A DNA stretch of 7,304 nucleotides from Planctomycetota bacterium (GCA_030614245.1 JAUWKK010000136.1:1-7304); one strand, 5' to 3'; positions 1-6,015 are shown, counted from the first letter of the stretch. Numbers and translations: made by a program. Notes: a model not told the origin generated them from the letters alone.

Positions 1-1005
1 CGTGGAACTGACGGCGACTTTGTCGGCCTGCGCACCGAAAGCGCTGCGAATGGCTTTGCTTTCCATCGCATCGTTCAACGGCGTCGATGTTCCGTGTGCG
101 TTGACGTAGTCGACCTGCTCCGGCGTCACACCTGCATCCCGCATCGCAAAGGTCATAGCCTGGGCGGCGCCTATGCCATCGGGCTCTGGTGCAGTGATGT
201 GATAGCCGTCACCGGCCGAGGCGTATCCGACTAGTTCCGCGTAGATGCCGGCGCCCCGGCTCCTGGCGCGTTCACGCTCTTCGAGCACGACCACGCCTGC
301 GCCTTCGCCCATGACGAACCCGTCGCGGGTCTTGTCGAAGGGCCGGCTGGCGCCGGTGGGATCGTCGTTGCGGGTGGAGAGCGCCGACATGGAGCAGAAT
401 CCTGCGAGTCCGAGCAGCGTGGTGGCCGCCTCGGTGCCGCGGGTGAGCATGACGTCGGCGGAGCCGGACTGGATGCATCGGAATGCATCGCCGATCGCAT
501 GCGTACCCGACGAGCAGGCAGTAACGACGCAGGTATTTGGTCCTCGCAGGCCCCAGCGAATCGAGACTACGCCTGGTGCAGCGTTGCCCATGAGCTTGGG
601 AATGAGAAATGGCGATACGCGCCTGGGGCCGCCGCTGAGCAAGCGGCTGTGCTGCTCTTCAATCTCCGATAGCCCGCCGATGCCCGTGCCGATTATGACG
701 CCGGCTCGCGAGCGGTCTTCCCGATTGAAATTGATGCCGGAATCATCTACCGCAAGGACTGCCGCCGCGAGGGCGAACTGGGTGAAGCGATCCATTCGCT
801 TCACATCGCGGCGCTCCATGAACCGCGTCGGCTCGAAATTCTTCACCTCTGATGCGATCCTGCTGGTGTGCTGTGAAGCATCGAAGCTCTCGATGGGCGA
901 AACGCCGCTGCGGCCAGCCAGGATGTTGTCCCAGAGCGTTGGTACATCAAGGCCCAGGGACGTTATCGCCCCCAGGCCGGTAATCACAACTCGCCGTTTG
1001 TCCAT
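1..1005 (-). CDS. fabF: Beta-ketoacyl-ACP synthase II (FabF), C-terminus cut by window edge
   Basis: FabF condenses malonyl-ACP with acyl-ACP in cytosolic type II fatty-acid elongation. Reading the minus strand from ATG at 1005-1003 gives an open frame with no stop down to base 1, 335 residues of an expected ~410. The N-terminus reads RRVVITGLGAITSLG, as in KAS II. The active-site Cys is C164 in TACSSGTHAIGDA and the first catalytic His is H304 in NAHGTSTPLND, one residue offset from the E. coli C163/H303. The window ends at SST, just before the expected catalytic Lys and the second His. The start lies 3 nt after the acpP stop; a GAGGAG ribosome site (1018-1023) overlaps the last acpP codons at a rather long 12-nt spacing. 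It is surely co-transcribed with acpP. The family is certain; KAS II rather than KAS I rests on the acpP-fabF order and the motif context. Confidence 0.97.
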   Translation of the reverse strand, partial: MDKRRVVITGLGAITSLGLDVPTLWDNILAGRSGVSPIESFDASQHTSRIASEVKNFEPTRFMERRDVKRMDRFTQFALAAAVLAVDDSGINFNREDRSRAGVIIGTGIGGLSEIEEQHSRLLSGGPRRVSPFLIPKLMGNAAPGVVSIRWGLRGPNTCVVTACSSGTHAIGDAFRCIQSGSADVMLTRGTEAATTLLGLAGFCSMSALSTRNDDPTGASRPFDKTRDGFVMGEGAGVVVLEERERARSRGAGIYAELVGYASAGDGYHITAPEPDGIGAAQAMTFAMRDAGVTPEQVDYVNAHGTSTPLNDAMESKAIRSAFGAQADKVAVSST

Positions 1006-1008
1006 CGG

Positions 1009-1239
1009 CTAGGTGTGCTCCTCTATGTATGTCGTCGCGTCTCCGATCGTCTGGATCTTTTCCGCTTCTTCTTCTGGAATAGTAAGGTCGAATTTCTCTT
1101 CAAACTCCATCAGCAGTTCAACGGTATCAAGCGAATCCGCTCCAAGATCGTTTACAAAAGACGTGTTCTCGTTGACCTGTTCGCGGTCTACACCCATCTG
1201 CTCACAAACGATGTCAATAACCTTGGTGGCAATAGGCAC
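1009..1239 (-). CDS. acpP: Acyl carrier protein
   Basis: This is the 76-aa acidic carrier that holds growing acyl chains on a 4'-phosphopantetheine arm. The modified serine is S36 in the motif GADSLDTVELLMEFEEKF, and the four-helix ACP layout and length are typical. The best start is GTG at 1239-1237, giving MPIATKVIDIV; AAAGG at 1249-1253 lies 9 nt upstream. No ATG gives a better ACP N-terminus. The stop is TAG at 1011-1009, 3 nt before fabF. ACP is normally one of the most abundant cell proteins, so a GTG start with a modest ribosome site is slightly surprising. It is preceded by a long leader carrying a probable promoter of its own, which fits separate, stronger expression than the upstream fab genes. 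Confidence 0.97.
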   Translation of the reverse strand: MPIATKVIDIVCEQMGVDREQVNENTSFVNDLGADSLDTVELLMEFEEKFDLTIPEEEAEKIQTIGDATTYIEEHT

Positions 1240-1367
1240 GGCTGTTTACCTTTCGTGTATATTCAGGTATCGGGAGATTACGCAAAAATCCAGACCGGCC
1301 AAACTGTGACATTCCAACAATCTCAACCGGTCTCGGGCGCGTCCCCGAAGGTTCGCAAAACGGCAAC

Positions 1368-1445
1368 TTAATCGACGACCGGTGCCTTCCCTCCACAGGC
1401 GGGCACGCAGGAACATCCCTCAGGCTCCGGTACTTCGTTCGGCAT
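1368..1445 (-). CDS. Possible 25-aa Cys-containing small ORF in acpP leader
   Basis: ATG at 1445-1443 opens 25 codons ending at TAA (1370-1368). The peptide begins MPNEVPEPE and continues GCSCVPACGG, with three cysteines (C11, C13, C17) and two glycines, then ends KAPVVD. It is not recognised. The acidic, proline-containing N-terminus followed by a CxC-x3-C cluster could be a metal-binding or redox-sensing peptide, or a leader peptide for the acpP transcript. An exceptionally good Shine-Dalgarno (AAGGAGGTGAT) overlaps the ATG, but the core GGAGG is only 2 nt away, too close for efficient initiation. It may therefore be a chance ORF. No conservation can be judged from one sequence. Confidence 0.3.
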   Translation of the reverse strand: MPNEVPEPEGCSCVPACGGKAPVVD

Positions 1446-1454
1446 CACCTCCTT
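1444..1454 (-). promoter_or_regulatory. Perfect 11-nt Shine-Dalgarno-like element in acpP leader
   Basis: AAGGAGGTGAT on the minus strand is complementary to the conserved 3' tail of 16S rRNA over 11 nt. It is much stronger than the sites used by the real genes here, yet it is 205 nt upstream of the acpP start. The only ATG near it overlaps its 3' end. It may serve the 25-codon ORF, act as a ribosome standby site, or be fortuitous. Confidence 0.45.
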
Positions 1455-1487
1455 GCTTATATTGGCTGTCGCCCCTTCGGCCGCCGC

Positions 1488-1503
1488 GTGCCAATGTCGG
1501 CAC
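1488..1503. repeat. Inverted repeat at predicted acpP transcription start
   Basis: GTGCC (1488-1492) and GGCAC (1499-1503) form a perfect 5-bp inverted repeat around 6 nt. It directly abuts the -10 hexamer and covers the predicted +1, a classic place for a repressor operator. It does not match any fatty-acid regulator consensus I can recall. Confidence 0.4.
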
Positions 1504-1512
1504 AGTATAACA
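1504..1512 (-). promoter_or_regulatory. Extended -10 promoter for acpP-fabF
   Basis: The minus strand reads TGTTATACT: a -10 hexamer TATACT (5/6 to TATAAT) at 1509-1504 with the extended-10 TG at 1512-1511. The -35 position (CTGCCT, 1532-1527, 17-nt spacer) is poor, 3/6. The predicted start is near 1497. Extended -10 promoters tolerate weak -35 boxes and are often activator-assisted, which fits the direct repeats just upstream. It is the best candidate for separate transcription of acpP-fabF. Confidence 0.5.
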
Positions 1513-1546
1513 CGGCAGCACCGAGGAGGCAGTCTCTCAGGAAAAC

Positions 1547-1563
1547 TCTACCGAAATTCTACC
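1547..1563. repeat. 11-bp-phased direct repeat upstream of acpP promoter
   Basis: TCTACC occurs at 1547-1552 and again at 1558-1563 (GGTAGA on the minus strand), one DNA helical turn apart, at about -50 to -66 from the predicted start. A 12-bp palindrome, CAGAACATTCTG (1563-1574), overlaps its outer end by one base. This spacing suits an activator that binds one DNA face. Chance remains possible because the units are only 6 bp. Confidence 0.35.
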
Positions 1564-1586
1564 AGAACATTCTGTGAATTCCAGCG

Positions 1587-1606
1587 AAAAACAGGCCTTT
1601 TCGGCC
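1587..1606 (-). terminator. Weak Rho-independent terminator after fabG
   Basis: On the minus strand GGCC, GAAAA, GGCC, then TG and TTTTT. The stem is only 4 bp, all G-C, followed within 2 nt by five T. It lies 77 nt downstream of the fabG stop, between fabG and the acpP promoter. The short stem suggests partial read-through rather than full termination. Confidence 0.4.
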
Positions 1607-1682
1607 AAGAACCGGCGGGACAGATGAGAGCGTCTCGCCCTGAAATCCGCCTATCTGCCAACCATTCCTTGAGTTACATCCG

Positions 1683-2435
1683 CTACATGCCCATCCCGCC
1701 GGTCACTTGAATCACGTGCCCCGTGATGTATCCGGCACCCGTACCCGCGAGGAAGAGTACCGCTTGGGCAACATCGGACGGCAGGCCGAAACGGCCGCGC
1801 GGAATCACCGCCAGCATCTTCTCCTTGACCTCGTCGGTCAGTTGATCGGTCATAGCCGTCTGGATAAAGCCGGGCGCGATGGCATTGCATGTGACGTTGC
1901 GCGAGGCTACTTCTTTTGCGACCGACTTCGTGAAGCCGATGATGCCTGCTTTTGATGCGGAGTAATTGCCCTGCCCGGCGTTGCCGATCTGTCCGACGAT
2001 CGACGCGATGTTGACGATCCGGCCCGCCCGCTGCTTCGTCATTGTGCGCAGCACAGCCTTCGTCGAGATGAAGACGCCCTTCAGGTTGACGTTGATCACG
2101 GCCGCCCAGTCGTCCTCGCTCATACGCATCACCAGGTTATCGCGCGTGATGCCGGCGTTGTTGACCAGGATGTGAATGCCGCCGAATGCCTCCTTCGTCC
2201 GGGTGGCGACATCCGACATCTGTTCGAGGCTCGTCACATCGGCCTTGATGGCGAGGGCCGTGCCGCCCCTGGTGTCGATCTCAGCGGCAAGTTGCCGTGC
2301 GCCTTCATACCGGCCCCAGTCGGTGACGGCAACCGCAGCCCCGGCATCGGCGAGCGTCCTGCATATCTCGGCGCCGATACCACGGCCGCCGCCCGTTACT
2401 ATTGCAGCTTGACCTGACAGTATTCTATCGGACAT
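1683..2435 (-). CDS. fabG: 3-oxoacyl-ACP reductase (FabG)
   Basis: FabG is an NADPH-dependent short-chain dehydrogenase that reduces beta-ketoacyl-ACP to beta-hydroxyacyl-ACP. The 250-aa protein has the full SDR set: cofactor loop TGGGRGIG (14-21), NNAG (92-95), N117 in INVNLKG, S144 in NIASIVG, and Y158-x3-K162 in NYSASKAG. The C-terminal PGFIQTAMT and ITGHVIQVTGGMGM match FabG rather than generic SDRs. The start is ATG at 2435-2433, with GAGGAG (2441-2446) 5 nt upstream. It follows fabD after 54 nt, which contain no obvious promoter or terminator. The stop is TAG at 1685-1683. It is the last gene before the long gap, so probably the 3' end of the rpmF transcript. Confidence 0.97.
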   Translation of the reverse strand: MSDRILSGQAAIVTGGGRGIGAEICRTLADAGAAVAVTDWGRYEGARQLAAEIDTRGGTALAIKADVTSLEQMSDVATRTKEAFGGIHILVNNAGITRDNLVMRMSEDDWAAVINVNLKGVFISTKAVLRTMTKQRAGRIVNIASIVGQIGNAGQGNYSASKAGIIGFTKSVAKEVASRNVTCNAIAPGFIQTAMTDQLTDEVKEKMLAVIPRGRFGLPSDVAQAVLFLAGTGAGYITGHVIQVTGGMGM

Positions 2436-2489
2436 CTCAGCTCCTCTTTCGATTGCCCGTGTTGATCTGCTGCTGCGTCCCTGCCGGCA

Positions 2490-3395
2490 TCAGGCTTCGT
2501 AATTCTCCACTCGTGCGGAACGTTCGATCCTCCGCATGAGGCCTGCGAGCACTTTGCCCGGGCCGATCTCGACGAACCGGTCGAATCCGTCCGCCAGCAG
2601 CCTGCGCATCGATTGCTCCCAGAGCACCGGGCTGGTGAGCTGCTCGACCAGCTTCCTGCGGATATCAGCGGGATCGGCCGCCGGCTCCGCGTCAACGTTG
2701 CCAACGACGGGTATCCGCGGCGTCTTGATTTCGATCTGTTCGAGTTCGGCAGCAAGTCTATCGGAAGCCGGCTGCATGAGCGGCGAATGGAAGGCTCCAC
2801 TGACGTTGAGCTTGATGCACCGTTTCGCCCCGGCATCCTCGGCGAGGCGGCAGAGCTCGTCCACCGCATCAACGACGCCCGATGCGACGATCTGGCCCGG
2901 CGAATTATAGTTGGCGAGCACGAGCGTTCCCTTTGCGGCGGCTTCTGCGACGAGCGGCTCGAGCTCATCGGCCGTCATTCCGAGGACGGTCGCCATTGCG
3001 CCGGGGTTCTCCACTGCGGCCTCGTGCATGAAGCGGCCGCGCTTCCTGACCAGCTGGACGGCATCATCGAAATTGAGCGCTCCCGCATAGGTGAGCGCTG
3101 CGTACTCTCCGATGCTGAGGCCGGCGGCGGCCTCGACCGGCTGCGGCTCGGCGCTTTCGGTACGCCAGGCCTCGACACAGGCCATCGTCGTCGTGAAGAC
3201 GGCGGGCTGCTGGATTTCGGTCTCTTTCAGCTTCTCCGCCGGGCCGTCCATGCAGATTGCGGCGATATCAAGGCCGAGAGCGGCGTTGGCACGGTCGAAT
3301 ATCTCGCGTGCGGCCGGATGTCTCTCGCATACAGCCCGGCCCATGCCCACTTTCTGGGCCCCCTGCCCGGGGAAAAGTGCTGCTCGTCTGCCCAT
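2490..3395 (-). CDS. fabD: Malonyl-CoA:ACP transacylase (FabD)
   Basis: FabD loads malonyl groups from CoA onto ACP. From ATG at 3395-3393 the protein is 301 aa, the normal size. It opens MGRRAALFPGQGAQ with the oxyanion Gln Q11. The nucleophile is S94 in GLSIGEYAAL, the substrate-binding Arg is R119 in VRKRGRFMHEA, the catalytic His is H203 in VSGAFHSPLM, and Q252 lies in EQLTSPVLW. The residue before the nucleophile is Leu, where E. coli has His (GHSLGEY). The same frame stays open upstream to 3518, into the fabH 3' end, but those residues lack homology and GAGG (3400-3403) precedes the chosen ATG by 4 nt. It lies 95 nt after fabH. Confidence 0.96.
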   Translation of the reverse strand: MGRRAALFPGQGAQKVGMGRAVCERHPAAREIFDRANAALGLDIAAICMDGPAEKLKETEIQQPAVFTTTMACVEAWRTESAEPQPVEAAAGLSIGEYAALTYAGALNFDDAVQLVRKRGRFMHEAAVENPGAMATVLGMTADELEPLVAEAAAKGTLVLANYNSPGQIVASGVVDAVDELCRLAEDAGAKRCIKLNVSGAFHSPLMQPASDRLAAELEQIEIKTPRIPVVGNVDAEPAADPADIRRKLVEQLTSPVLWEQSMRRLLADGFDRFVEIGPGKVLAGLMRRIERSARVENYEA

Positions 3396-3469
3396 ACGTC
3401 CTCGCTTGATGTAACTGCCCGGGTGATCTTGCAGGTGGAACGGAACTGATGAGAATGTCCCGCACGGTC

Positions 3470-3479
3470 CTCTCGAGAG
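3470..3479. repeat. 10-bp palindrome after fabH
   Basis: CTCTCGAGAG is a perfect palindrome 11 nt downstream of the fabH stop, in the 95-nt fabH-fabD gap. There is no T tract, so it is not a terminator. It could be a minor RNA processing hairpin or chance. Confidence 0.25.
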
Positions 3480-3490
3480 CAATGGGTTAT

Positions 3491-4480
3491 CTACCAGCGC
3501 ACGAGGCTCGAGCCCCACGTGAGGCCGCCGCCGAAAGCGACCAGAACTAGCAGGTTGCCGGGCTTGAGCCGGCCGTTTCGTGCGGCTTCGTCGAGCGCGA
3601 TCGGTACCGACGCCGCCGAGGTGTTGCCGCAGCGGTCGATGTTGCAGTACATTCGATCCATTGGTATATGCAGCCGATCCGCTGCTGCCGACAGAATGCG
3701 CGTGTTCACCTGGTGGGGAACGATCAACGAGACATCATCGGCGCGGTACCCGCACGCCGCAAGAGCGTTATGGACGCACTCGACCATCTTGTTGACGGCG
3801 AACTTGAAGACAGCCCGCCCGCGCACCCGTATGTAGTGCATGCGGTCGCCAACGGTCCGTTCCGTAGCCGGCAGCCGCGAGCCGCCTGCTGGAACGATCA
3901 TCATGTCGGCCCCCGAGCCGTCGGCTCCGCAGTCGGTATAGAGTATCTCGCCGCGCCCGTTGCCGGGGCCGACCAGCACGGCACCGGCCCCGTCGCCGAA
4001 CAGAATGCAGCTCGCTCGGTCCTTGTAATCGGTAAACCTCGACAGGACCTCGGAGCCGATGACCAGCACCCGCTTGTTAATGCCCGAGGCAACGAGACCC
4101 CTTGCGAGTTTCAGGCCGTAGATGAAGCCGGAACAGGCGGCGCTGACGTCGAATGCTCCGGCGTTATTCGCGCCGATGGTGCTCTGAACTCTACAGGCCG
4201 TCGAGGGCAGCATAGTATCGGGCGTTACTGTTGCGACAATGATGGTGTCCACGTCCTCTGGGGGGCATTTGGCGCACTCAAGGGCCTTCTGGGCCGCTTC
4301 GACTGCGAGGTCGGAAGTCGCCTGCCCGTCGGCGGCTATCCGCCGCTCGGAGATGCCCGTTCGAGTCGTGATCCATTCGTCCGACGTATCGACCATCTTC
4401 TCGAAATCGTGGTTGGTGAGAACTCTCTCAGGAAGATACGATCCCCAGCCGAGGATAGCCGATTGAATCAGTTCAGGCAT
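3491..4480 (-). CDS. fabH: Beta-ketoacyl-ACP synthase III (FabH)
   Basis: FabH starts fatty-acid synthesis by condensing acetyl-CoA (or a branched primer) with malonyl-ACP. The 329-aa protein has the Cys-His-Asn triad: C116 in DVSAACSGFIYGL, H256 in LIVPHQVNTRI and N286 in CGNTSAASVPIAL. It ends with the typical GGGLTWGSSLVRW. I chose ATG at 4480-4478 (MPELIQSAILGWGSYLP) over the ATG at 4507. It has GAGG (4487-4490) 6 nt upstream, and the nine extra residues would lie inside plsX. Its first 8 nt overlap the plsX stop (ATGCCTGA), indicating translational coupling. Primer preference cannot be told from the sequence. Confidence 0.97.
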   Translation of the reverse strand: MPELIQSAILGWGSYLPERVLTNHDFEKMVDTSDEWITTRTGISERRIAADGQATSDLAVEAAQKALECAKCPPEDVDTIIVATVTPDTMLPSTACRVQSTIGANNAGAFDVSAACSGFIYGLKLARGLVASGINKRVLVIGSEVLSRFTDYKDRASCILFGDGAGAVLVGPGNGRGEILYTDCGADGSGADMMIVPAGGSRLPATERTVGDRMHYIRVRGRAVFKFAVNKMVECVHNALAACGYRADDVSLIVPHQVNTRILSAAADRLHIPMDRMYCNIDRCGNTSAASVPIALDEAARNGRLKPGNLLVLVAFGGGLTWGSSLVRW

Positions 4481-5495
4481 CTTCCACCTCTGTGTCCAGG
4501 CTGGCATGCTGGGTGACTTCAGCGCTGATGCGCTCGTTCACCTTCGCCTTGGCGAGGTCGAGCGCACGCTGGATGGTATAGCTGATCGCGCGGGGGCCGG
4601 AAGCCCCATGGGTGATGATCACGTTTCCTTTCACGCCCAGCAGCGGTGCGCCGCCGTATCCGGCCGTGTCGAGCTTCGAACGCAGTTCGCGGAAGCCCGG
4701 CTTGCACGCTGCTGCTCCAAGCTTGAGCCACCAAGTGCGGCTAAGTTCATCCCTGAGAGCTTCGGTCACCCACACCGCAAGGCCTTCGAGCGCCTTGAGC
4801 ATCACGTTACCGACAAATCCGTCACAGACCAGCACGTCCAGCTTGCCGCCGAAGACATCGCCCCCCTCGGCGTTCCCCTTGTAATTCAAATCCGAGTTCT
4901 CAAACAGTTCCTGCGTCTGCTTGACGAGCTTGTTACCCTTGGCCGCCTCGGAGCCCACGCTCATCAGGCCCACCGAAGGCGACTTTATGCCGTCAACGGT
5001 TTCGACGAAAACAGAAGCCATCTCGCCATAGTGCAGGAGGTCCTCCGGCTCGCAGCCGATATTGGCCCCAACGTCGATCACGAGGCATTTCCTGTCGTTG
5101 TGGGCCGGAAAAGGAACCGCAAGGCCCGGCCTGCGAATACCCGGCAGGCACCGCAGCAGGATAGTCGATGCGGCAACCGTCGCTCCTGTGTGCCCGGCAG
5201 TGACAACGGCATCAGCCTTCCCGTCCTTCAGCAGGTGAATCGCTCTGGTGATGGAAGAATCAGCCTTCTCGCGCAAGGCTACCTTTGAAGGCTCATTCAT
5301 CTCTATCACTTGGGAGGCATGGTGAATCTCCATGTTGCCGCCGGCCGACAGACGCGTGAGTTCCGCCTCTATCTGCCCGGTCAGGCCCACCAGAGTAATC
5401 TGCACATCGGATGATGCTCGAGCTGCGAGCACGGCCCCCTCGACCATCGCCGCAGGGCCGACATCGCCGCCCATCGCATCTACGGCGACTCGCAT
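4473..5495 (-). CDS. plsX: Phosphate acyltransferase (PlsX)
   Basis: PlsX converts acyl-ACP and phosphate to acyl-phosphate, the donor for PlsY in phosphatidic-acid synthesis; it is a peripheral membrane protein. At 340 aa it is full length. It begins MRVAVDAMGGD, followed by PSKVALREKADSS (69-81), TAGHTGATVA (99-108), DVGAN (141-145), CDGFVGNVMLK (224-234), GGAPLLGVKG (281-290) and HGAS (296-299), all in the expected order. The usual SAGNTGA motif is AGHTGA here, a His for Asn. The start is ATG at 5495-5493, 4 nt after the rpmF stop, with GGAGG at 5508-5512. rpmF-plsX-fabH is a very common order, linking ribosome and membrane synthesis. Confidence 0.97.
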   Translation of the reverse strand: MRVAVDAMGGDVGPAAMVEGAVLAARASSDVQITLVGLTGQIEAELTRLSAGGNMEIHHASQVIEMNEPSKVALREKADSSITRAIHLLKDGKADAVVTAGHTGATVAASTILLRCLPGIRRPGLAVPFPAHNDRKCLVIDVGANIGCEPEDLLHYGEMASVFVETVDGIKSPSVGLMSVGSEAAKGNKLVKQTQELFENSDLNYKGNAEGGDVFGGKLDVLVCDGFVGNVMLKALEGLAVWVTEALRDELSRTWWLKLGAAACKPGFRELRSKLDTAGYGGAPLLGVKGNVIITHGASGPRAISYTIQRALDLAKAKVNERISAEVTQHASLDTEVEDA

Positions 5496-5499
5496 TTGC

Positions 5500-5682
5500 C
5501 TAAGCTTCCTCCATCTGAACTACCGCCCTGCCTGCATAATAGCCGCAGTTTGGACAGATCACATGAGCTCGTTTCGGCTGGCGGCACTGGCGACATTCCA
5601 CCAGATTGGGAACCTTGATCGCGTTGTGAGAGCGGCGCTTACGCGATCTTGCCTTCGATTGCCTGCGTTTTGGGACACCCAA
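5500..5682 (-). CDS. rpmF: Large ribosomal subunit protein bL32
   Basis: This 60-aa basic protein is the small zinc-ribbon component L32 of the 50S subunit. It begins GVPKRRQSKARSRKRRSH after the start residue, close to the family's conserved MAVPKRR start, and carries four zinc ligands: C30 and C33 in ECRQC, C43 and C46 in CPNCGYY. The start codon is TTG (5682-5680); GGAGG at 5692-5696, 9 nt upstream, and the GVPKRR alignment both support it, and no ATG fits. It is the first gene of the fab cluster, about 47 nt after the predicted transcription start. The yceD (DUF177) gene that usually precedes rpmF is missing from this side. Confidence 0.96.
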   Translation of the reverse strand: MGVPKRRQSKARSRKRRSHNAIKVPNLVECRQCRQPKRAHVICPNCGYYAGRAVVQMEEA

Positions 5683-5691
5683 GAGGAATAG

Positions 5692-5696
5692 CCTCC
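5692..5696 (-). promoter_or_regulatory. Ribosome binding site of rpmF, supports TTG start
   Basis: GGAGG on the minus strand, 9 nt before the TTG at 5682-5680. It fixes the non-ATG start of rpmF. Confidence 0.75.
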
Positions 5697-5735
5697 ATCT
5701 TCATGGTTGGAAATCCGTTTCCCGACAAAACGCAC

Positions 5736-5764
5736 AATATAGCGGGATTCGCCTCGCGAGTCAA
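5736..5764 (-). promoter_or_regulatory. Sigma-70-type promoter for rpmF-plsX-fabHDG
   Basis: The -35 box TTGACT (5764-5759, 5/6) and -10 box TATATT (5741-5736, 5/6) are separated by exactly 17 nt on the minus strand. Predicted transcription starts near 5729, giving a leader of about 47 nt that contains the rpmF ribosome site. It is the clearest promoter in the window and lies directly ahead of the tightly spaced cluster, so I assign it to the whole run down to fabG. Confidence 0.8.
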
Positions 5765-5808
5765 GGATTTTGCAATCGAGCCATTTGCCCTGTTCAGAAG
5801 TCATTGCT

Positions 5809-5847
5809 GGGTAAAGACGTGCGAGGATACAAAAAAAGTCTTTACCC
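5809..5847. repeat. 10-bp inverted repeat with A7/T7 in the loop
   Basis: GGGTAAAGAC (5809-5818) and GTCTTTACCC (5838-5847) are perfect inverted copies around a 19-nt spacer. The spacer carries a 7-base A tract on the plus strand (5831-5837), which becomes T7 inside the loop on the minus strand. There is no T tract after either arm, so it is not a standard terminator. It ends 45 nt upstream of the rpmF -35 box. It may be a protein-binding site, a cruciform, or the ends of a tiny repeat element. Confidence 0.7.
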
Positions 5848-5957
5848 CGGAGGGCGGCTCGTGAGGGCCGGCGCGAAGTGGTGGCGTGGCGTCAGGGCCG
5901 ACAAGAAGCTGATTTGCCCGCAGTGAAAATGGCGACCTGCCCAGGTGTAATCTGCTC
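5848..5957. other. Non-coding stretch between hairpins
   Basis: About 110 nt, G+C-rich, without a recognisable gene, promoter or terminator on either strand. It contains minor repeats only: AGGGCCG twice about 34 nt apart and ACCTGCCCAGGT (5936-5947). It may be the body of a repeat element bounded by the flanking hairpins, but one copy alone cannot show that. Confidence 0.4.
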
Positions 5958-5983
5958 AAGAATAAACCCAAACAGGTTTGGGT
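5958..5983 (-). terminator. Rho-independent terminator upstream of the fab operon
   Basis: On the minus strand ACCCAAAC, CT, GTTTGGGT form an 8-bp near-perfect palindrome (5983-5966; in practice about 7 bp with a 4-nt loop), followed by TTATTCTT. This would stop transcripts coming from the right before the rpmF promoter. Its first arm overlaps the hairpin at 5980-6000. Confidence 0.55.
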
Positions 5984-6000
5984 CAGGTAGATACTGACCC
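5980..6000. repeat. 7-bp hairpin overlapping the terminator arm
   Basis: GGGTCAG (5980-5986) and CTGACCC (5994-6000) pair around GTAGATA. Bases 5980-5983 are also needed by the terminator stem, so the two structures exclude each other. On the minus strand the order is hairpin first, terminator second, the arrangement of an attenuator. It is also reminiscent of the REP palindromes linked to IS200-like (RAYT) transposases, although no transposase is present. Confidence 0.55.
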
Positions 6001-6015
6001 CCCTGGGATCCGTCT

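Larger units (their letters stand above)
1240..1682 (-). other. 443-nt regulatory gap between fabG and acpP
   Basis: This interval breaks an otherwise tight operon. In transcription order it holds a weak terminator (1606-1587), a short palindrome (1574-1563), a direct repeat (1563-1547), an extended -10 promoter (1512-1504), an inverted repeat at the predicted transcription start (1503-1488), a strong Shine-Dalgarno-like element (1454-1444), a 25-codon Cys-containing ORF (1445-1368) and a small hairpin (1348-1333). The expected acpP leader is about 258 nt long, far more than translation needs. No conserved protein longer than the 25-codon ORF is visible in any frame. Confidence 0.6.

Noticed and set aside
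245..1012. 255-aa plus-strand ORF
   Set aside because: It is antisense to fabF, which reads cleanly with all motifs; its low-complexity Ser/Arg/Pro-rich translation has no domain features.
1256..1284. Second acpP promoter (TTGCGT-18-TATACA)
   Set aside because: The predicted start would fall on the acpP ribosome site, and both boxes are weak.
1214..1396. 60-aa minus-strand ORF overlapping the acpP start
   Set aside because: No ribosome site or motifs, and it overlaps acpP out of frame.
1444..1454. 3' end of a 16S rRNA gene on the plus strand (ATCACCTCCTT)
   Set aside because: Only 11 nt match, and no other rRNA sequence is next to it.
2613..3449. 278-aa plus-strand ORF
   Set aside because: Shadow of fabD on the opposite strand in high-G+C DNA, with no ribosome site or motifs.
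3396..3518. N-terminal extension of fabD by 41 residues
   Set aside because: It runs into the fabH stop region, has no FabD homology, and the ATG at 3395 has its own ribosome site and the normal family start.
3668..4516. 282-aa plus-strand ORF
   Set aside because: Antisense shadow of fabH.
4506..5288. 260-aa plus-strand ORF
   Set aside because: Antisense shadow of plsX.
5559..5804. 81-aa minus-strand ORF starting MTSEQGKWLD
   Set aside because: The rpmF promoter lies inside it, it overlaps rpmF in another frame, and it lacks recognisable domains.
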